In this document: piece after piece, positions 53,337-62,298 of the stretch
Layout: each line of letters begins with the position of its first letter
Position numbering within the stretch: position 1 is the stretch's first letter
Assembly: GCA_001898035.1 (NCBI GenBank)
Contig: MKRX01000011.1
Location: 126,648 to 190,647, forward strand
Origin: Armatimonadetes bacterium 55-13
Lineage (GTDB): Bacteria > Armatimonadota > Fimbriimonadia > Fimbriimonadales > Fimbriimonadaceae
Length of the DNA: 64,000 bases
Reading direction: 5' to 3'
The notes under the pieces: model-generated
What the model was told of the DNA's origin: nothing
Databases searched by the model: none
Seen by the model: only the letters and a program-made list of their open reading frames with translations
Made by a program: the position numbers and the translations under genes

Positions 53337-54642
53337 ATCGCTTCCCGTTGTTGTGATCGGGGCTGGCCCCGTTGGGCTTGCGGCTGCCGCGCACCTGATC
53401 GAAAAGGGTGAGAGTCCCATCGTGTTGGAAGCTGGCGACTCGGCGGCGACCAGTGTGCTGAGTTGGGGCCATGTGAAGCTCTTTTCACCTTGGCAATACT
53501 GCGTGGACGACGCGGCCAAGCGAATGCTGGAACTCACCGGTTGGACCGTTCCCTCTCCTGATGCCTACCCAACCGGTCGAGAGTTGGCCGAGGCTTACTT
53601 GCTGCCCCTCGCTTCCCTTCCGACCATCGCCAAGGGTCTTCGGACGGGAGCCAAGGTGGTTTCCGTCACCCGCTTCGGGCTCGACAAGATGAAGAATAAT
53701 GGTCGGGAAACGGCTCCTTTCTTGTTGGCCGTGGAGTACTCCGACGGTCGCGAAGAGCAACTGATGGCCCGTGCGGTCATCGACGCCTCCGGCACTTACA
53801 CCACCCCAAACCCCATCGGTAGCAGCGGCATCCCGGCTCCCGGAGAAACCCGGGCATCGTCTCAGATCCTCTACCGGATCCCTGACGTGCATGGTCGCGA
53901 CCGAACGCGATACGCAGGCAAGAAGGTGGTAGTCGTGGGAAGCGGTCACTCCGCCTTTAATGCTCTGATTGAGCTGACCGAATTGGCCAAGGAAGTGCCC
54001 GGCACGGAGGTCGAGTGGATCGTTCGCCGAACCGACCTTTCCCAGATCTACGGCGGCGAAACGGGAGACGCTTTGCCAGAGAGGGGCGCGCTCGGTTCTC
54101 AGGTGAAGGCCCTCGTGAACCTGGGTCAGATTCAAGTTCACTCTGGCTTCCGAATTGCCGAAGTGCGCCCTGGTATTCAGCTCGCGGCCGAGGATGGTCG
54201 AGTGGTGACGGCAGACGAGGTCGTCGCAACCACCGGATTCCGCCCGGACTTGAAGATGCTCTCGGAGCTTCGCCTCAACCTTCATCCCGCAGTGGAGAGC
54301 CCGGTGGCGTTGGCGGAAATGATCGATCCCAACTTCCATAGTTGTGGGACCGTCGAACCTCATGGGGCCGTCGAGCTTTCTCACCCCGAGCCGAACTTCT
54401 ACATCGTTGGAATGAAGAGTTATGGTCGAGCCCCGACGTTCTTGATGCTCACCGGGTACGAGCAAGTGCGATCGATCGCCTGTCGACTCACCGGAGACGA
54501 AGAAGGCGCCCGCAACACTGAACTTGTTCTCCCCGAAACCGGCGTGTGTTCCGGTGACGGCTGCTGCGCTCCCCCACCCACCCGCAAAACTTTAAAGGTT
54601 TTGGCTGGGGCTAGTTGTGCTCCTGAGTCCGGCTGCTGCTAG
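53323..54642 (+). CDS. FAD-dependent monooxygenase-like protein of the arsenic cluster (ArsO-like)
   Basis: 439 residues from a GTG overlapping arsR. FAD Rossmann motif VVIGAGPVGLAAAAHL near 10-25; NADPH site VVVVGSGHSAFNALIEL near 206-222; TTGFRP near 305. The order is that of flavin monooxygenases/thioredoxin reductase-like proteins. Several ars operons include ArsO-type flavoproteins with a similar outline, so a role in arsenical oxidation is plausible but not proven. Unusual tail: CSGDGCCAPPP and ASCAPESGCC, six cysteines in the last 30 residues. It may bind arsenite or pass it on. Confidence 0.75.
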   Translation: MTAVESLPVVVIGAGPVGLAAAAHLIEKGESPIVLEAGDSAATSVLSWGHVKLFSPWQYCVDDAAKRMLELTGWTVPSPDAYPTGRELAEAYLLPLASLPTIAKGLRTGAKVVSVTRFGLDKMKNNGRETAPFLLAVEYSDGREEQLMARAVIDASGTYTTPNPIGSSGIPAPGETRASSQILYRIPDVHGRDRTRYAGKKVVVVGSGHSAFNALIELTELAKEVPGTEVEWIVRRTDLSQIYGGETGDALPERGALGSQVKALVNLGQIQVHSGFRIAEVRPGIQLAAEDGRVVTADEVVATTGFRPDLKMLSELRLNLHPAVESPVALAEMIDPNFHSCGTVEPHGAVELSHPEPNFYIVGMKSYGRAPTFLMLTGYEQVRSIACRLTGDEEGARNTELVLPETGVCSGDGCCAPPPTRKTLKVLAGASCAPESGCC

Positions 54643-55340
54643 ACGCCTTCTTCCAACAGAAAGCGATATCCCACTCCCGTCTCCGTTCGAATGTATCGGG
54701 GACGAGCGGGTTCGGGTTCTAGTTTCTGCCGAATCGCACCCATATGAACTCTGAGTGTGTGGGTGGAATCTTCGTAGGCTGGCCCCCAGACTTCTGCAAG
54801 CAGCTGTTTATGGGTAATCACTTTCCCCGCGTGGCGAGCGAGGAAAGCGAGCACTTTATATTCCAGCGGAGTCAGGCGGATTTCTTGACCGTTTACAAAC
54901 ACCTGCCGCGCTTCAAAATCGATTTTCAGCCCTCCCGTCTCCAGGGTTGGTACGGTGGGCGGAGCGGTTCGCAAAGACCGACGAAGAGCGACTCGGACCC
55001 GGGCAGTGAGCTCTCCGAAGGAGAAGGGTTTGGTGAGATAGTCGTCCGCGCCACCATCGAGAGCCGCCACCTTATCTTGTTCCCTTCCCCTGGCCGACAA
55101 GACAATAACGGGCTTGTCGCTCCACTCTCTCATTCGGCGGAGGACCTCCAGACCGTCTATATCGGGAAGTCCTAAGTCGAGGAGGACGATATCGGGGTTC
55201 TTTTGGGCAACCAGACGCAAGCCGTCTTTCCCATTCTCAGCTTCAAAGATCTCCGCTTCTTCGGGGGGAAGGCTGGCGCGAAGAAAACGGCGAATAGCCG
55301 CTTCGTCTTCGATCACCACATACCGCACGGGCGCTTTCAA
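54639..55340 (-). CDS. kdpE: KdpE-type response regulator
   Basis: 233 residues from a TTG that overlaps the kdpD stop (TTGA). The receiver has acidic EDE near 11-13, phosphoacceptor Asp in VLLDLGLPDIDG near 57, and LSARGREQDKV near 82; the winged-helix DNA-binding domain (EIRLTPLEYKVLAFLARHAGKVI; THTLRVHMGAIRQKL) follows. It activates kdp genes when phosphorylated by KdpD under K+ limitation. Ends 4 nt inside the convergent flavoprotein gene. Confidence 0.92.
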   Translation of the reverse strand: MKAPVRYVVIEDEAAIRRFLRASLPPEEAEIFEAENGKDGLRLVAQKNPDIVLLDLGLPDIDGLEVLRRMREWSDKPVIVLSARGREQDKVAALDGGADDYLTKPFSFGELTARVRVALRRSLRTAPPTVPTLETGGLKIDFEARQVFVNGQEIRLTPLEYKVLAFLARHAGKVITHKQLLAEVWGPAYEDSTHTLRVHMGAIRQKLEPEPARPRYIRTETGVGYRFLLEEGV

Positions 55341-57973
55341 GGTTTCACCGGTAGACGAAGGACGAATTCCGCTCCGCCATCGGCGCGATTTCTCGCCAGG
55401 ATGGTCCCTCCATGGGCCTGCATGATCGCGCGGCAGATCGAAAGGCCGAGGCCGAAGCCTTGAGTGCTTCCCCGCTGAAACTTATCAAATATCCTCTCCT
55501 CGCCACCAGGCGGAATGCCGGGGCCGTTGTCGGAAACCGTGATTTGGACATGACCGTTAGCCTGGCGGGCGCCGACCGTTACCTGGGCCTCTCTGCCCGC
55601 GTAGCGCGAAGCGTTTTCTAGGAGATTGACGAAGACCTGTTCCATCAGTACCGCATCAAGTTTAAGCGGAGGTAGCTCGGGAGAGATATTGGTTTGAACA
55701 GGGCGAGAGAAAAAGCTTTCGGTCCGGAGGATGGCCGCGCCAACAAGTTCTTCAATGGACTGCCAGTCGAGATTCAGTTCCACGGAACCCCCTTCGACTC
55801 GAGTCATGTCGAGAAGATTGCGAACAAGGCGGGACATGCGTTCGGATTCCTCGGCGATTGTCTTTGCCAGTTCCTTTCCACGCTCGCCAAGGTCGGGCTG
55901 GCTGAGAAGACCGGTTGCGGCGCCTTCGATGGATGCGAGAGGCGTGCGGAGGTCATGGGAGACGCTACTCAGAAGACTTCCCCGAAGTCGCTCGGTCTCT
56001 GCGCGCAGGTTTGCCGCCTCGCTCTCCTCCGCCAATTCCGCACGCTCCAGAGCGGTCGCGAATTGGTTGGCGATGGACTCTAGCATTGAACGCTTGGCCA
56101 GGTCGAGGGAATTCACGACGCGAGCATCGACTCCAAGGGCGCCGACGCAACCCCTTGAGGTCTTCAAGGGCAGATACATGCCATCAGCCGACGGAAGGGT
56201 TTCCGTACCCCGTCCGGCAGCCTTGCCATGCTCGATAACCCAGCGAAGAACTGCCTCTTCCTTTTGTCCCCTCTCGAACCAAGAGTCAGATGGCACAACA
56301 ATGTCAGGTTTGGCGGTTGGGTTTTCGGCGAGCGCCACGCAGACAGGGCCGTCGACAATCTCCTTCGCCTTCTCCGCCGCGATCTTAGCAATCTCCTCCG
56401 GTTCAACCGCTGAGGCGATGCGGCGGCTGAGGTCATAGAGCGCGGCGGTGCTCCTTTCTCGAATAGAGGCGGCAGCGGTTCGCTCCTTGAGTTTGCCAGT
56501 TAGGGTGGTGATCACCAGCGCGACGACGAGCATGACGAAGAAAGTGAGGAGGTATTCGACATCAGTAACCGCAAAGGTCATGCGAGGGTGGACAAACCAG
56601 AAGTCGAAAGCTCCCACGGCAAGGAGAGAGGCAAGTAGCGATTCTTTTCTGCTCCAAAAGGCGGCGACGACCATGACGCCAAGCAGGTAGATCATTACGA
56701 TATTTGTTAATTCGAACCGTTGGTACATCAGCATTCCGACACAGGTGCTGAGAGCGGTTACGCCGAGAGCGGCGAGATAGCCTTGCCAAGAGCCAGAGCG
56801 ATGAGCGATTGAGGGTCGGGTGGCAGTGCCTTCTCTTTCTTGGCCCGTGATCACGAGAACATCAATGTCGCCACTGCTCCGAATCAGCGTGTCCACCACG
56901 GAGCCGAAGAGAATTTCGCGCCAGCGCGGGCGGACGGGTTTTCCTACGATGATAGTGGTGACTCCGCGGGACCGGGCGAAGGATAGGATTTCTTGGACAA
57001 TATTTTCACCCGAAAGGGTGGCGGTCTCCGCTCCTAGTTTTCCGGCGAGCGCCATGGCTTCTACGCTGTGGGGACTGGTTTGGGAGTCGGTCTGACGAGG
57101 ACTCTCCACGCTGACGGCGATCATCTCGGCGTGGAGACTGTTGGCGAGGCGACGGGCGGAGCGGACGAGGCGGGAGGCCATTTGGCTAGGAGCAACACAG
57201 ACCAAGATGCGTTCCCGGGCGTGCCAGGACTGGCCGGTTTGGGTGGCGGCTCTTACTCTGAGCAGTTCGTCGTCCACGCGTTCGGCGGTAGCCCTGAGGG
57301 CGAGTTCTCGGAGAGCGAGGAGGTTTCCTCTTTTGAAGAAGCCGGTAAGGGCTTGCTCGACTTTTTCGGGAATGTAGACCTTGCCTTCTTTCAGACGGAG
57401 GTGGAGTTCTTCGGGGGGGATGTCTACGAGTTCGATTTCGTCGGCGCGGTGGAGGATGGAATCGGGGACGGTTTCTTGGACGAAGACGCCGGTGATTTGG
57501 GCGACGACGTCTCGGAGGCTTTCTAGGTGCTGGATGTTGACGGTGGTTCGGACTTCGATGCCGGCGTCTAGGAGGTCCATGACGTCTTGCCAGCGTTTGA
57601 GATGGCGGCTGCCGGGGGCGTTGGTGTGGGCGAGTTCGTCGACGAGGATGATTTGGGGATTGCGGGTTAAGGCGGCGGCTAGGTCGAACTCTCGAATGGA
57701 TACCCCTTGATAGCTGGATACCCATAGAGGCAGTTTTTCGAGACCCTCGGAAATTTGTTCGGTTTCCTTACGACCGTGGGGTTCTAGGTAGCCGATGACG
57801 ACCTCGGCGCCGCGGGCTCTCTCCTCTTGTGCGTCGCTGAGCATGCTGTAGGTCTTGCCTACTCCGGCGGCCATTCCCAGATAGATCTTGAGGCGTCCTC
57901 GTTTGCCACCCTTTTCCGTATTGGAAAGTTGAGCGAGGAGGGCGTCGGGATCGGGACGGTCGGCGGTCGCCAT
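55337..57973 (-). CDS. kdpD: KdpD sensor histidine kinase
   Basis: 878 residues. N-terminal KdpD domain (about 25-235) with Walker A-like GMAAGVGKTYSML near 32, Walker B-like ILVDELAHTN near 107 and GSRHLKRW; a universal-stress-protein-like domain (about 250-370); four membrane spans (about 390-500, MYQRFELTNIVMIYLLGVMV, ALVITTLTG); a GAF domain (about 520-640); HisKA with SHDLRTPLASIEG near 670; HATPase with NASRYAG, DNGPGIPPGG and GLGLSICRA. Senses K+ and turgor. Transcribed with kdpE. Confidence 0.95.
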   Translation of the reverse strand: MATADRPDPDALLAQLSNTEKGGKRGRLKIYLGMAAGVGKTYSMLSDAQEERARGAEVVIGYLEPHGRKETEQISEGLEKLPLWVSSYQGVSIREFDLAAALTRNPQIILVDELAHTNAPGSRHLKRWQDVMDLLDAGIEVRTTVNIQHLESLRDVVAQITGVFVQETVPDSILHRADEIELVDIPPEELHLRLKEGKVYIPEKVEQALTGFFKRGNLLALRELALRATAERVDDELLRVRAATQTGQSWHARERILVCVAPSQMASRLVRSARRLANSLHAEMIAVSVESPRQTDSQTSPHSVEAMALAGKLGAETATLSGENIVQEILSFARSRGVTTIIVGKPVRPRWREILFGSVVDTLIRSSGDIDVLVITGQEREGTATRPSIAHRSGSWQGYLAALGVTALSTCVGMLMYQRFELTNIVMIYLLGVMVVAAFWSRKESLLASLLAVGAFDFWFVHPRMTFAVTDVEYLLTFFVMLVVALVITTLTGKLKERTAAASIRERSTAALYDLSRRIASAVEPEEIAKIAAEKAKEIVDGPVCVALAENPTAKPDIVVPSDSWFERGQKEEAVLRWVIEHGKAAGRGTETLPSADGMYLPLKTSRGCVGALGVDARVVNSLDLAKRSMLESIANQFATALERAELAEESEAANLRAETERLRGSLLSSVSHDLRTPLASIEGAATGLLSQPDLGERGKELAKTIAEESERMSRLVRNLLDMTRVEGGSVELNLDWQSIEELVGAAILRTESFFSRPVQTNISPELPPLKLDAVLMEQVFVNLLENASRYAGREAQVTVGARQANGHVQITVSDNGPGIPPGGEERIFDKFQRGSTQGFGLGLSICRAIMQAHGGTILARNRADGGAEFVLRLPVKP

Positions 57974-58111
57974 CTGTTATTGAATTATGAGGTCAGGTTC
58001 TGGGTCGGGTCGAGGCGTTCAGGTCTAACGGTGAGAATCTTGACGAAATCCTGATATGGGGCAGGGCGGGTTGACGCGGGCTTGACCTTGCTACCGGGCA
58101 GTCTGGATGCG

Positions 58112-58858
58112 ATGAAAAAATCGCTCTACTTGGCACTTGTAGCCATCTTTCCCCTCAGCTTTGCTCTTGCCCAGGATGGGTTTCCCATCAGTACGGATCG
58201 GCCGAGCTTTTCCGACGGGACCTCGATCATTCCGAAGGGGAGGTGGCAGGTTGAGATGGGTTATACGAATACCCAGTTTCGCCGCTCGCGGTTTGAGACG
58301 GTCGGAGAGATGCTTGTTCGGCTTCCCGTATCGGATCGGATGGAATTGCGGCTATCCAACGTGGGCTTTGGCCGCTCTTCCGATGCGGATGGTTGGCTGG
58401 ACCCGGTCGTGGGGTTCAAGTACAAACTTCTAAACGGCTCCCTGGGGAAACCGGAGTGGGCGCTGATCGCCCAGACGACGGTTCCGGCGGGCAGCCGAGA
58501 CTTTCGCCAGGACGAGACGCAGCCGACCGTAAAGTTAGCCGGGTACCTCCAACTCGATCCTCTCACCGGCCTGGGTGGAAACCTTGTGGCGTCTTCGCTC
58601 TCCGACGGAACGGATCGGTTTGGGCAGTATGCGGTGAGCGCCTACCTGACGCGGAGCCTCAATTCTCGAACGGGAGCGTTCTTCGAGATGTATCACGTCA
58701 CCCCGACTGCGAAGGACGGACCTCATTCGACCGGATTCGACGCAGGAGTGACGTATTTGGTTGACAAGGCAACGCAGGTTGATTTCCGCATTGGTTCAAC
58801 CTTCGATCCCGGGCGTGATGGAACTTACTTCGGGTTTGGGATTGGGTATCGGTTTTGA
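58112..58858 (+). CDS. Outer-membrane beta-barrel of the phenol-degradation MetA-like family
   Basis: 248 residues from the ATG at 58112, 10 codons inside the open frame. Signal peptide SLYLALVAIFPLSFALAQ. The body (FPISTDRPSFSDGTSIIPKGRWQVEMGYTN, VEMGYTN, WALIAQTTVPAGSRDF, FGIGYRF) is a barrel with alternating hydrophobic strands ending in Phe, the outer-membrane signature. MetA-type proteins are poorly defined transporters or pores. It lies between kdpD and the kdpC side, on the opposite strand. A terminator follows. Confidence 0.7.
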   Translation: MKKSLYLALVAIFPLSFALAQDGFPISTDRPSFSDGTSIIPKGRWQVEMGYTNTQFRRSRFETVGEMLVRLPVSDRMELRLSNVGFGRSSDADGWLDPVVGFKYKLLNGSLGKPEWALIAQTTVPAGSRDFRQDETQPTVKLAGYLQLDPLTGLGGNLVASSLSDGTDRFGQYAVSAYLTRSLNSRTGAFFEMYHVTPTAKDGPHSTGFDAGVTYLVDKATQVDFRIGSTFDPGRDGTYFGFGIGYRF

Positions 58859-58872
58859 TCTCAACCTTTTGT

Positions 58873-58903
58873 GCGCCCGGCGGTCGTCGGGCGCTTTTTT
58901 CTT
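58873..58903 (+). terminator. Rho-independent terminator of the barrel gene
   Basis: GCGCCCG and CGGGCGC form a 7-bp stem with an 8-nt loop; TTTTTT follows directly. Confidence 0.8.
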
Positions 58904-58973
58904 GACGACTTCTTGACCCTTCTGGGCTCTCCCTTGACCCGGCGTTGATGGCGGACTCTACCAATCTTTGGAT

Positions 58974-59111
58974 ATGCCCGTGAGACCCCACGATTTCCTC
59001 ACTCTTCTGCTCTTCGTCGTCATCACGGTTTTGGTGGGAAGGGCAATTAGTCATGCAGAGAGCCAGAAAGAGATTCCGACTAAGAAGAGAGACTTCCCCA
59101 ACCGTCGGTAG
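58974..59111 (+). CDS. Small single-span membrane protein, 45 residues
   Basis: ATG 58974, stop TAG 59109-59111. A hydrophobic span (FLTLLLFVVITVLVG at about 8-22) is followed by a Lys/Arg/Glu-rich tail. It could be a tiny kdp accessory protein like KdpF or a membrane peptide, but KdpF normally sits before kdpA in the same direction. TTGACC lies 35 nt upstream without a convincing -10. It might also be a chance frame. Confidence 0.35.
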   Translation: MPVRPHDFLTLLLFVVITVLVGRAISHAESQKEIPTKKRDFPNRR

Positions 59112-59135
59112 GGCTCGCGTCTTTGGATCACGGGC

Positions 59136-59660
59136 GGACCGCCGTCTCGAAGACCTGGTCAGGCAAACGCAAATTGGTTTCAGGGTGCGATCGAGGGACG
59201 CGTGTCTTCGATTCATGGGCGAGCCGCCCGTGCTACTCCTCGACATCGTTTCTAGAGCATAGGGACGACGTTTCGAAGACCTGGTCGGGCAAACGCAAGT
59301 TGGTTTCAGGGTGCGATTGAGGGACGCGTGTCTTCGATTCATGGGCGAGCCGCCCATGCCACTCCTCGACATCGTTTCCAGAGCATCGGGACGACGTTTC
59401 GAAGCCTCGTCGGGCAAACGCAAGTTGGTTTCAGGGTGCGATTGGAGGCGCGTGTCCTCGGTTCATGGGCGAGCCGCCCGTGCTACTCCTCGACATCGTT
59501 TCCAGAGCATCGGGACGCCATTTCGAAAACCTGGTCGGGCAAACGCAAGAAGGTTTCAGGGTGCGATCGGGCACGCGTGTCTTCGGATCATGGGCGGGCC
59601 GCCCATGCCACTCCTCGACAACGTTTCTGGAGCATGGGCGGAGCGCCGATGCTCCAGGTA
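59136..59660. repeat. About 4.5 tandem copies of a 125-bp repeat
   Basis: GCCGCCC anchors at about 59221, 59346, 59471 and 59596 give a strict 125-bp period, with a partial copy from 59136. Each unit has CTCCTCGACATCGTTTC, GGGACGACGTTTCGAAG, a conserved CAAACGCAAG block and GTTTCAGGGTGCGAT. Copies differ in a few places and no unit looks like a spacer. The end forms a GGAGCATGGGCGGAGCGCCGATGCTCC hairpin-like end (59630-59656). On the minus strand it encodes short GGSPMNRRHAS repeats. Lies between the small membrane protein gene and kdpC. Confidence 0.85.
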
Positions 59661-59666
59661 GACACG

Positions 59667-60230
59667 CTATTCTTGGGGATGGTCGAGGGCTAGGTTGAGT
59701 TCTAGGACGTTGATTCGGGGTTCGCCTAGGCCCAGTTGGCGGGCTTGGGTGTGTTGTTCTACGAGGGCCTTCAAGCTGGATTCTTCTAGGCCTCGGGCTT
59801 TGGCGATACGGGGGATTTGGACGGCGGCGGCTTGGGGGGAGATGTCTGGGTCGAGGCCGCTGGCACTAGCGGTGACCAGTTCCGTTGGGACGGGTTGGCC
59901 TGGGTTGGCGGCTTGGAAGGATTTGACTCGGGTTTCCAGCGCTTCTTTCAGGGCTGGGTTCGTGGGGGCGAGGTTGGAGCCGCTGGAGGCGGCGGCATTG
60001 TAGGGAGTCGGAGACGTGGCCGAGGGGCGGCCCCAGAAGTACTTGGGGTCCTGGAAGTCTTGACCGATGAGTCTCGAGCCGACGATTTTGTCTCCCTGCT
60101 TGATCAGGCTGCCGTTGGCTTGATCTCGGAAGGCGGTTTGGGCGATGCCGGTCACCAGGAGCGGGTAGGCCACTCCGGTGACGATGGTGAGGACGACGAA
60201 GACGCGCAAGGCGATGAGAAGGTCTTTCAT
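59667..60230 (-). CDS. kdpC: Potassium-transporting ATPase subunit C
   Basis: 187 residues. One N-terminal membrane span ([27 protein letters not shown]), then the periplasmic part with [19 protein letters not shown] near 53 and [19 protein letters not shown] near 118, both KdpC landmarks. It stabilises and activates the KdpAB complex. Start overlaps kdpB by ATGA (60227-60230), so its translation is coupled. Confidence 0.93.
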   Translation of the reverse strand: MKDLLIALRVFVVLTIVTGVAYPLLVTGIAQTAFRDQANGSLIKQGDKIVGSRLIGQDFQDPKYFWGRPSATSPTPYNAAASSGSNLAPTNPALKEALETRVKSFQAANPGQPVPTELVTASASGLDPDISPQAAAVQIPRIAKARGLEESSLKALVEQHTQARQLGLGEPRINVLELNLALDHPQE

Positions 60231-62284
60231 TTGAAGAACACTCCGATGGCAAGGTCGATGACCTTAATGCCGAGGAAGGGGACGAGGAGGCCGCCCGCCC
60301 CATAGATGAGCAAGTTGGATTTGAGCGCTTGATCCGCGCCGACGGGTCGGTACTTGACGCCGCGCAGGGCGAGGGGGATCAGGAAAACGATGATCAGCGC
60401 GTTAAAGATGACGGCGCTGAGGATGGCGCTTTCGGGGGTTTTTAACCCCATGACGTTTAGTACCCCGAGTTGGGGATACGTGGCAGCGAAGGCGGCGGGG
60501 ATGATGGCGAAGTACTTGGCAATGTCGTTGGCGATGCTGAACGTAGTCAGCGCGCCGCGAGTCATGAGCAGTTGCTTGCCGGTCTCGACGATCTCGATGA
60601 GTTTGGTGGGGTTGCTGTCCAGGTCCACCATGTTCCCGGCCTCTTTGGCGGCTTGGGTTCCGGTGTTCATGGCGACGGCCACGTCGGCTTGAGCGAGGGC
60701 GGGGGCGTCGTTGGTGCCGTCGCCGGTCATGGCGACGAGGCGACCGCCGGTTTGGTACTCGCGAATGAGTTTCAGTTTGGCCTCGGGAGTCGCTTCGGCC
60801 AGGAAGTCATCCACACCCGCTTCGGCGGCGATGGCGGCGGCGGTCATGGGGTTGTCTCCCGTGATCATGACCGTCTTGATGCCCATGCGACGGAGTTCAG
60901 CAAAGCGCTCCCGGATGCCGCCCTTCACGATGTCTTTGAGATAGATGACCCCGAGGACTCGCTTCCCTTCCGCGACCACGAGGGGGGTGCCGCCCGCGCG
61001 GGAGACTTCTTCGACCTTCGCTTGGACCTCAGCCGGGAAAGCGCCGCCTTGGCCTTCGACCCACTTTCGCACAGCGTCTTGAGCGCCCTTGCGGAGTTGG
61101 ATCCCGTCAAGATCGACGCCGGACATTCTGGTTTGGGCAGTGAAGGGGACGAAGTGTTCTCCCGCGACCTCTCGGCCACGGAGCCCGAACTTATCTTTGG
61201 CGAGGACGACGATGCTCCTCCCTTCGGGGGTTTCGTCGGCGAGGCTGGAGAGTTGGGCTTTGTCGGCCAGTTCCTCCGGGCGGACGCCGGGGGCGGGGAT
61301 GAACTCGACGGCCTCACGGTTTCCGAGGGTGATGGTGCCGGTTTTATCTAAGAGAAGGACATCCACGTCACCGGCCGCTTCCACCGCGCGGCCGGAAGTT
61401 GCGATGACGTTCTTGCGAAGGAGTCGGTCCATTCCCGCGATGCCAATGGCACTCAAGAGGCCCCCGATGGTGGTGGGGATGAGGCAGACCAGAAGGGCGG
61501 CGAGGACAGTGACGGTGATCGGGCTTCCCTGCTTGTTGGCGTCTACCGCGTAAAGCGAGAACGGCAGGAGGGTGGCGCAGGCGAGGAGGAAGACAATGGT
61601 GAGGGCGGCGAGCAGGATGTTCAGCGCGATCTCGTTGGGTGTCTTCTGACGCTTGGCGCCTTCGACCATGGAGATCATGCGATCCAGAAAGCTCTCGCCG
61701 GGGTTGGCGGTGATGCGGACGACGACCCAGTCGCTGAGGACTCGGGTGCCGCCGGTAACGGCGCTACGGTCGCCTCCCGATTCACGGATGACGGGGGCAG
61801 ATTCGCCGGTGATGGCGCTCTCGTCCACGGTGGCGACACCTTCGACCACTTCCCCATCGCCGGGGATGAAGTCGGAGGCTTCGACCAAGACGTGATCGCC
61901 CTTGCGGAGTTCCGACGCGGAAACCATAGAGACGGCATTCTTTTGAGATGGGTCAGGGAGTTTTTTTGCGGGGACGTCTCGCTTGGCGCTTTTGAGAGAA
62001 TCGGCCTGAGCCTTGCCACGCCCTTCCGCCATCGCCTCGGCGAAGTTGGCAAAGAGGACGGTGAACCAGAGCCAGAGCGAGATGGCGAGAATGAACGCCG
62101 GGGCCGCCTCGCCTTTTCCAAGCAATGAATGCACCCAGAGTCCGGTGGTGAGGATGGAACCTACGAAGACCACGAACATGACCGGGTTGCGAACCTGGAC
62201 CCGAGGGCTGAGTTTGCGGAACGAATCCAGGATGGCTCGTCTCACGAGTTGGTTTTGAAACATGGGTTGGGGTTTGTTTTCCAT
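60227..62284 (-). CDS. kdpB: Potassium-transporting P-type ATPase subunit B
   Basis: 685 residues, normal for KdpB. P-type motifs: TGES near 156, the phosphorylation loop [11 protein letters not shown] near 313, [19 protein letters not shown] and [25 protein letters not shown] near 525-550, and the hydrophobic cluster of the membrane part. It hydrolyses ATP to drive K+ through KdpA. It follows kdpA by 14 nt with GGAG upstream. Confidence 0.96.
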   Translation of the reverse strand: MENKPQPMFQNQLVRRAILDSFRKLSPRVQVRNPVMFVVFVGSILTTGLWVHSLLGKGEAAPAFILAISLWLWFTVLFANFAEAMAEGRGKAQADSLKSAKRDVPAKKLPDPSQKNAVSMVSASELRKGDHVLVEASDFIPGDGEVVEGVATVDESAITGESAPVIRESGGDRSAVTGGTRVLSDWVVVRITANPGESFLDRMISMVEGAKRQKTPNEIALNILLAALTIVFLLACATLLPFSLYAVDANKQGSPITVTVLAALLVCLIPTTIGGLLSAIGIAGMDRLLRKNVIATSGRAVEAAGDVDVLLLDKTGTITLGNREAVEFIPAPGVRPEELADKAQLSSLADETPEGRSIVVLAKDKFGLRGREVAGEHFVPFTAQTRMSGVDLDGIQLRKGAQDAVRKWVEGQGGAFPAEVQAKVEEVSRAGGTPLVVAEGKRVLGVIYLKDIVKGGIRERFAELRRMGIKTVMITGDNPMTAAAIAAEAGVDDFLAEATPEAKLKLIREYQTGGRLVAMTGDGTNDAPALAQADVAVAMNTGTQAAKEAGNMVDLDSNPTKLIEIVETGKQLLMTRGALTTFSIANDIAKYFAIIPAAFAATYPQLGVLNVMGLKTPESAILSAVIFNALIIVFLIPLALRGVKYRPVGADQALKSNLLIYGAGGLLVPFLGIKVIDLAIGVFFK

Positions 62285-62298
62285 CTGGTTTTCTCCGG

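Noticed and set aside
57186-57725. 179-codon minus-strand frame rich in Arg, Pro and His
   Set aside because: Frame shadow of kdpD, low complexity.
58974-59111. Calling the small membrane protein KdpF
   Set aside because: KdpF is about 29 residues and lies before kdpA on the same strand; this one is on the other strand, behind kdpC.
58698-59423. 241-codon minus-strand frame with GGSPMNRRHAS repeats
   Set aside because: It is made of the 125-bp repeats and overlaps the barrel gene in antisense; the peptide is a by-product of the repeat.
59136-59660. CRISPR array
   Set aside because: The whole 125-bp unit is repeated, with no short repeat/unique spacer pattern, and no cas gene is near.
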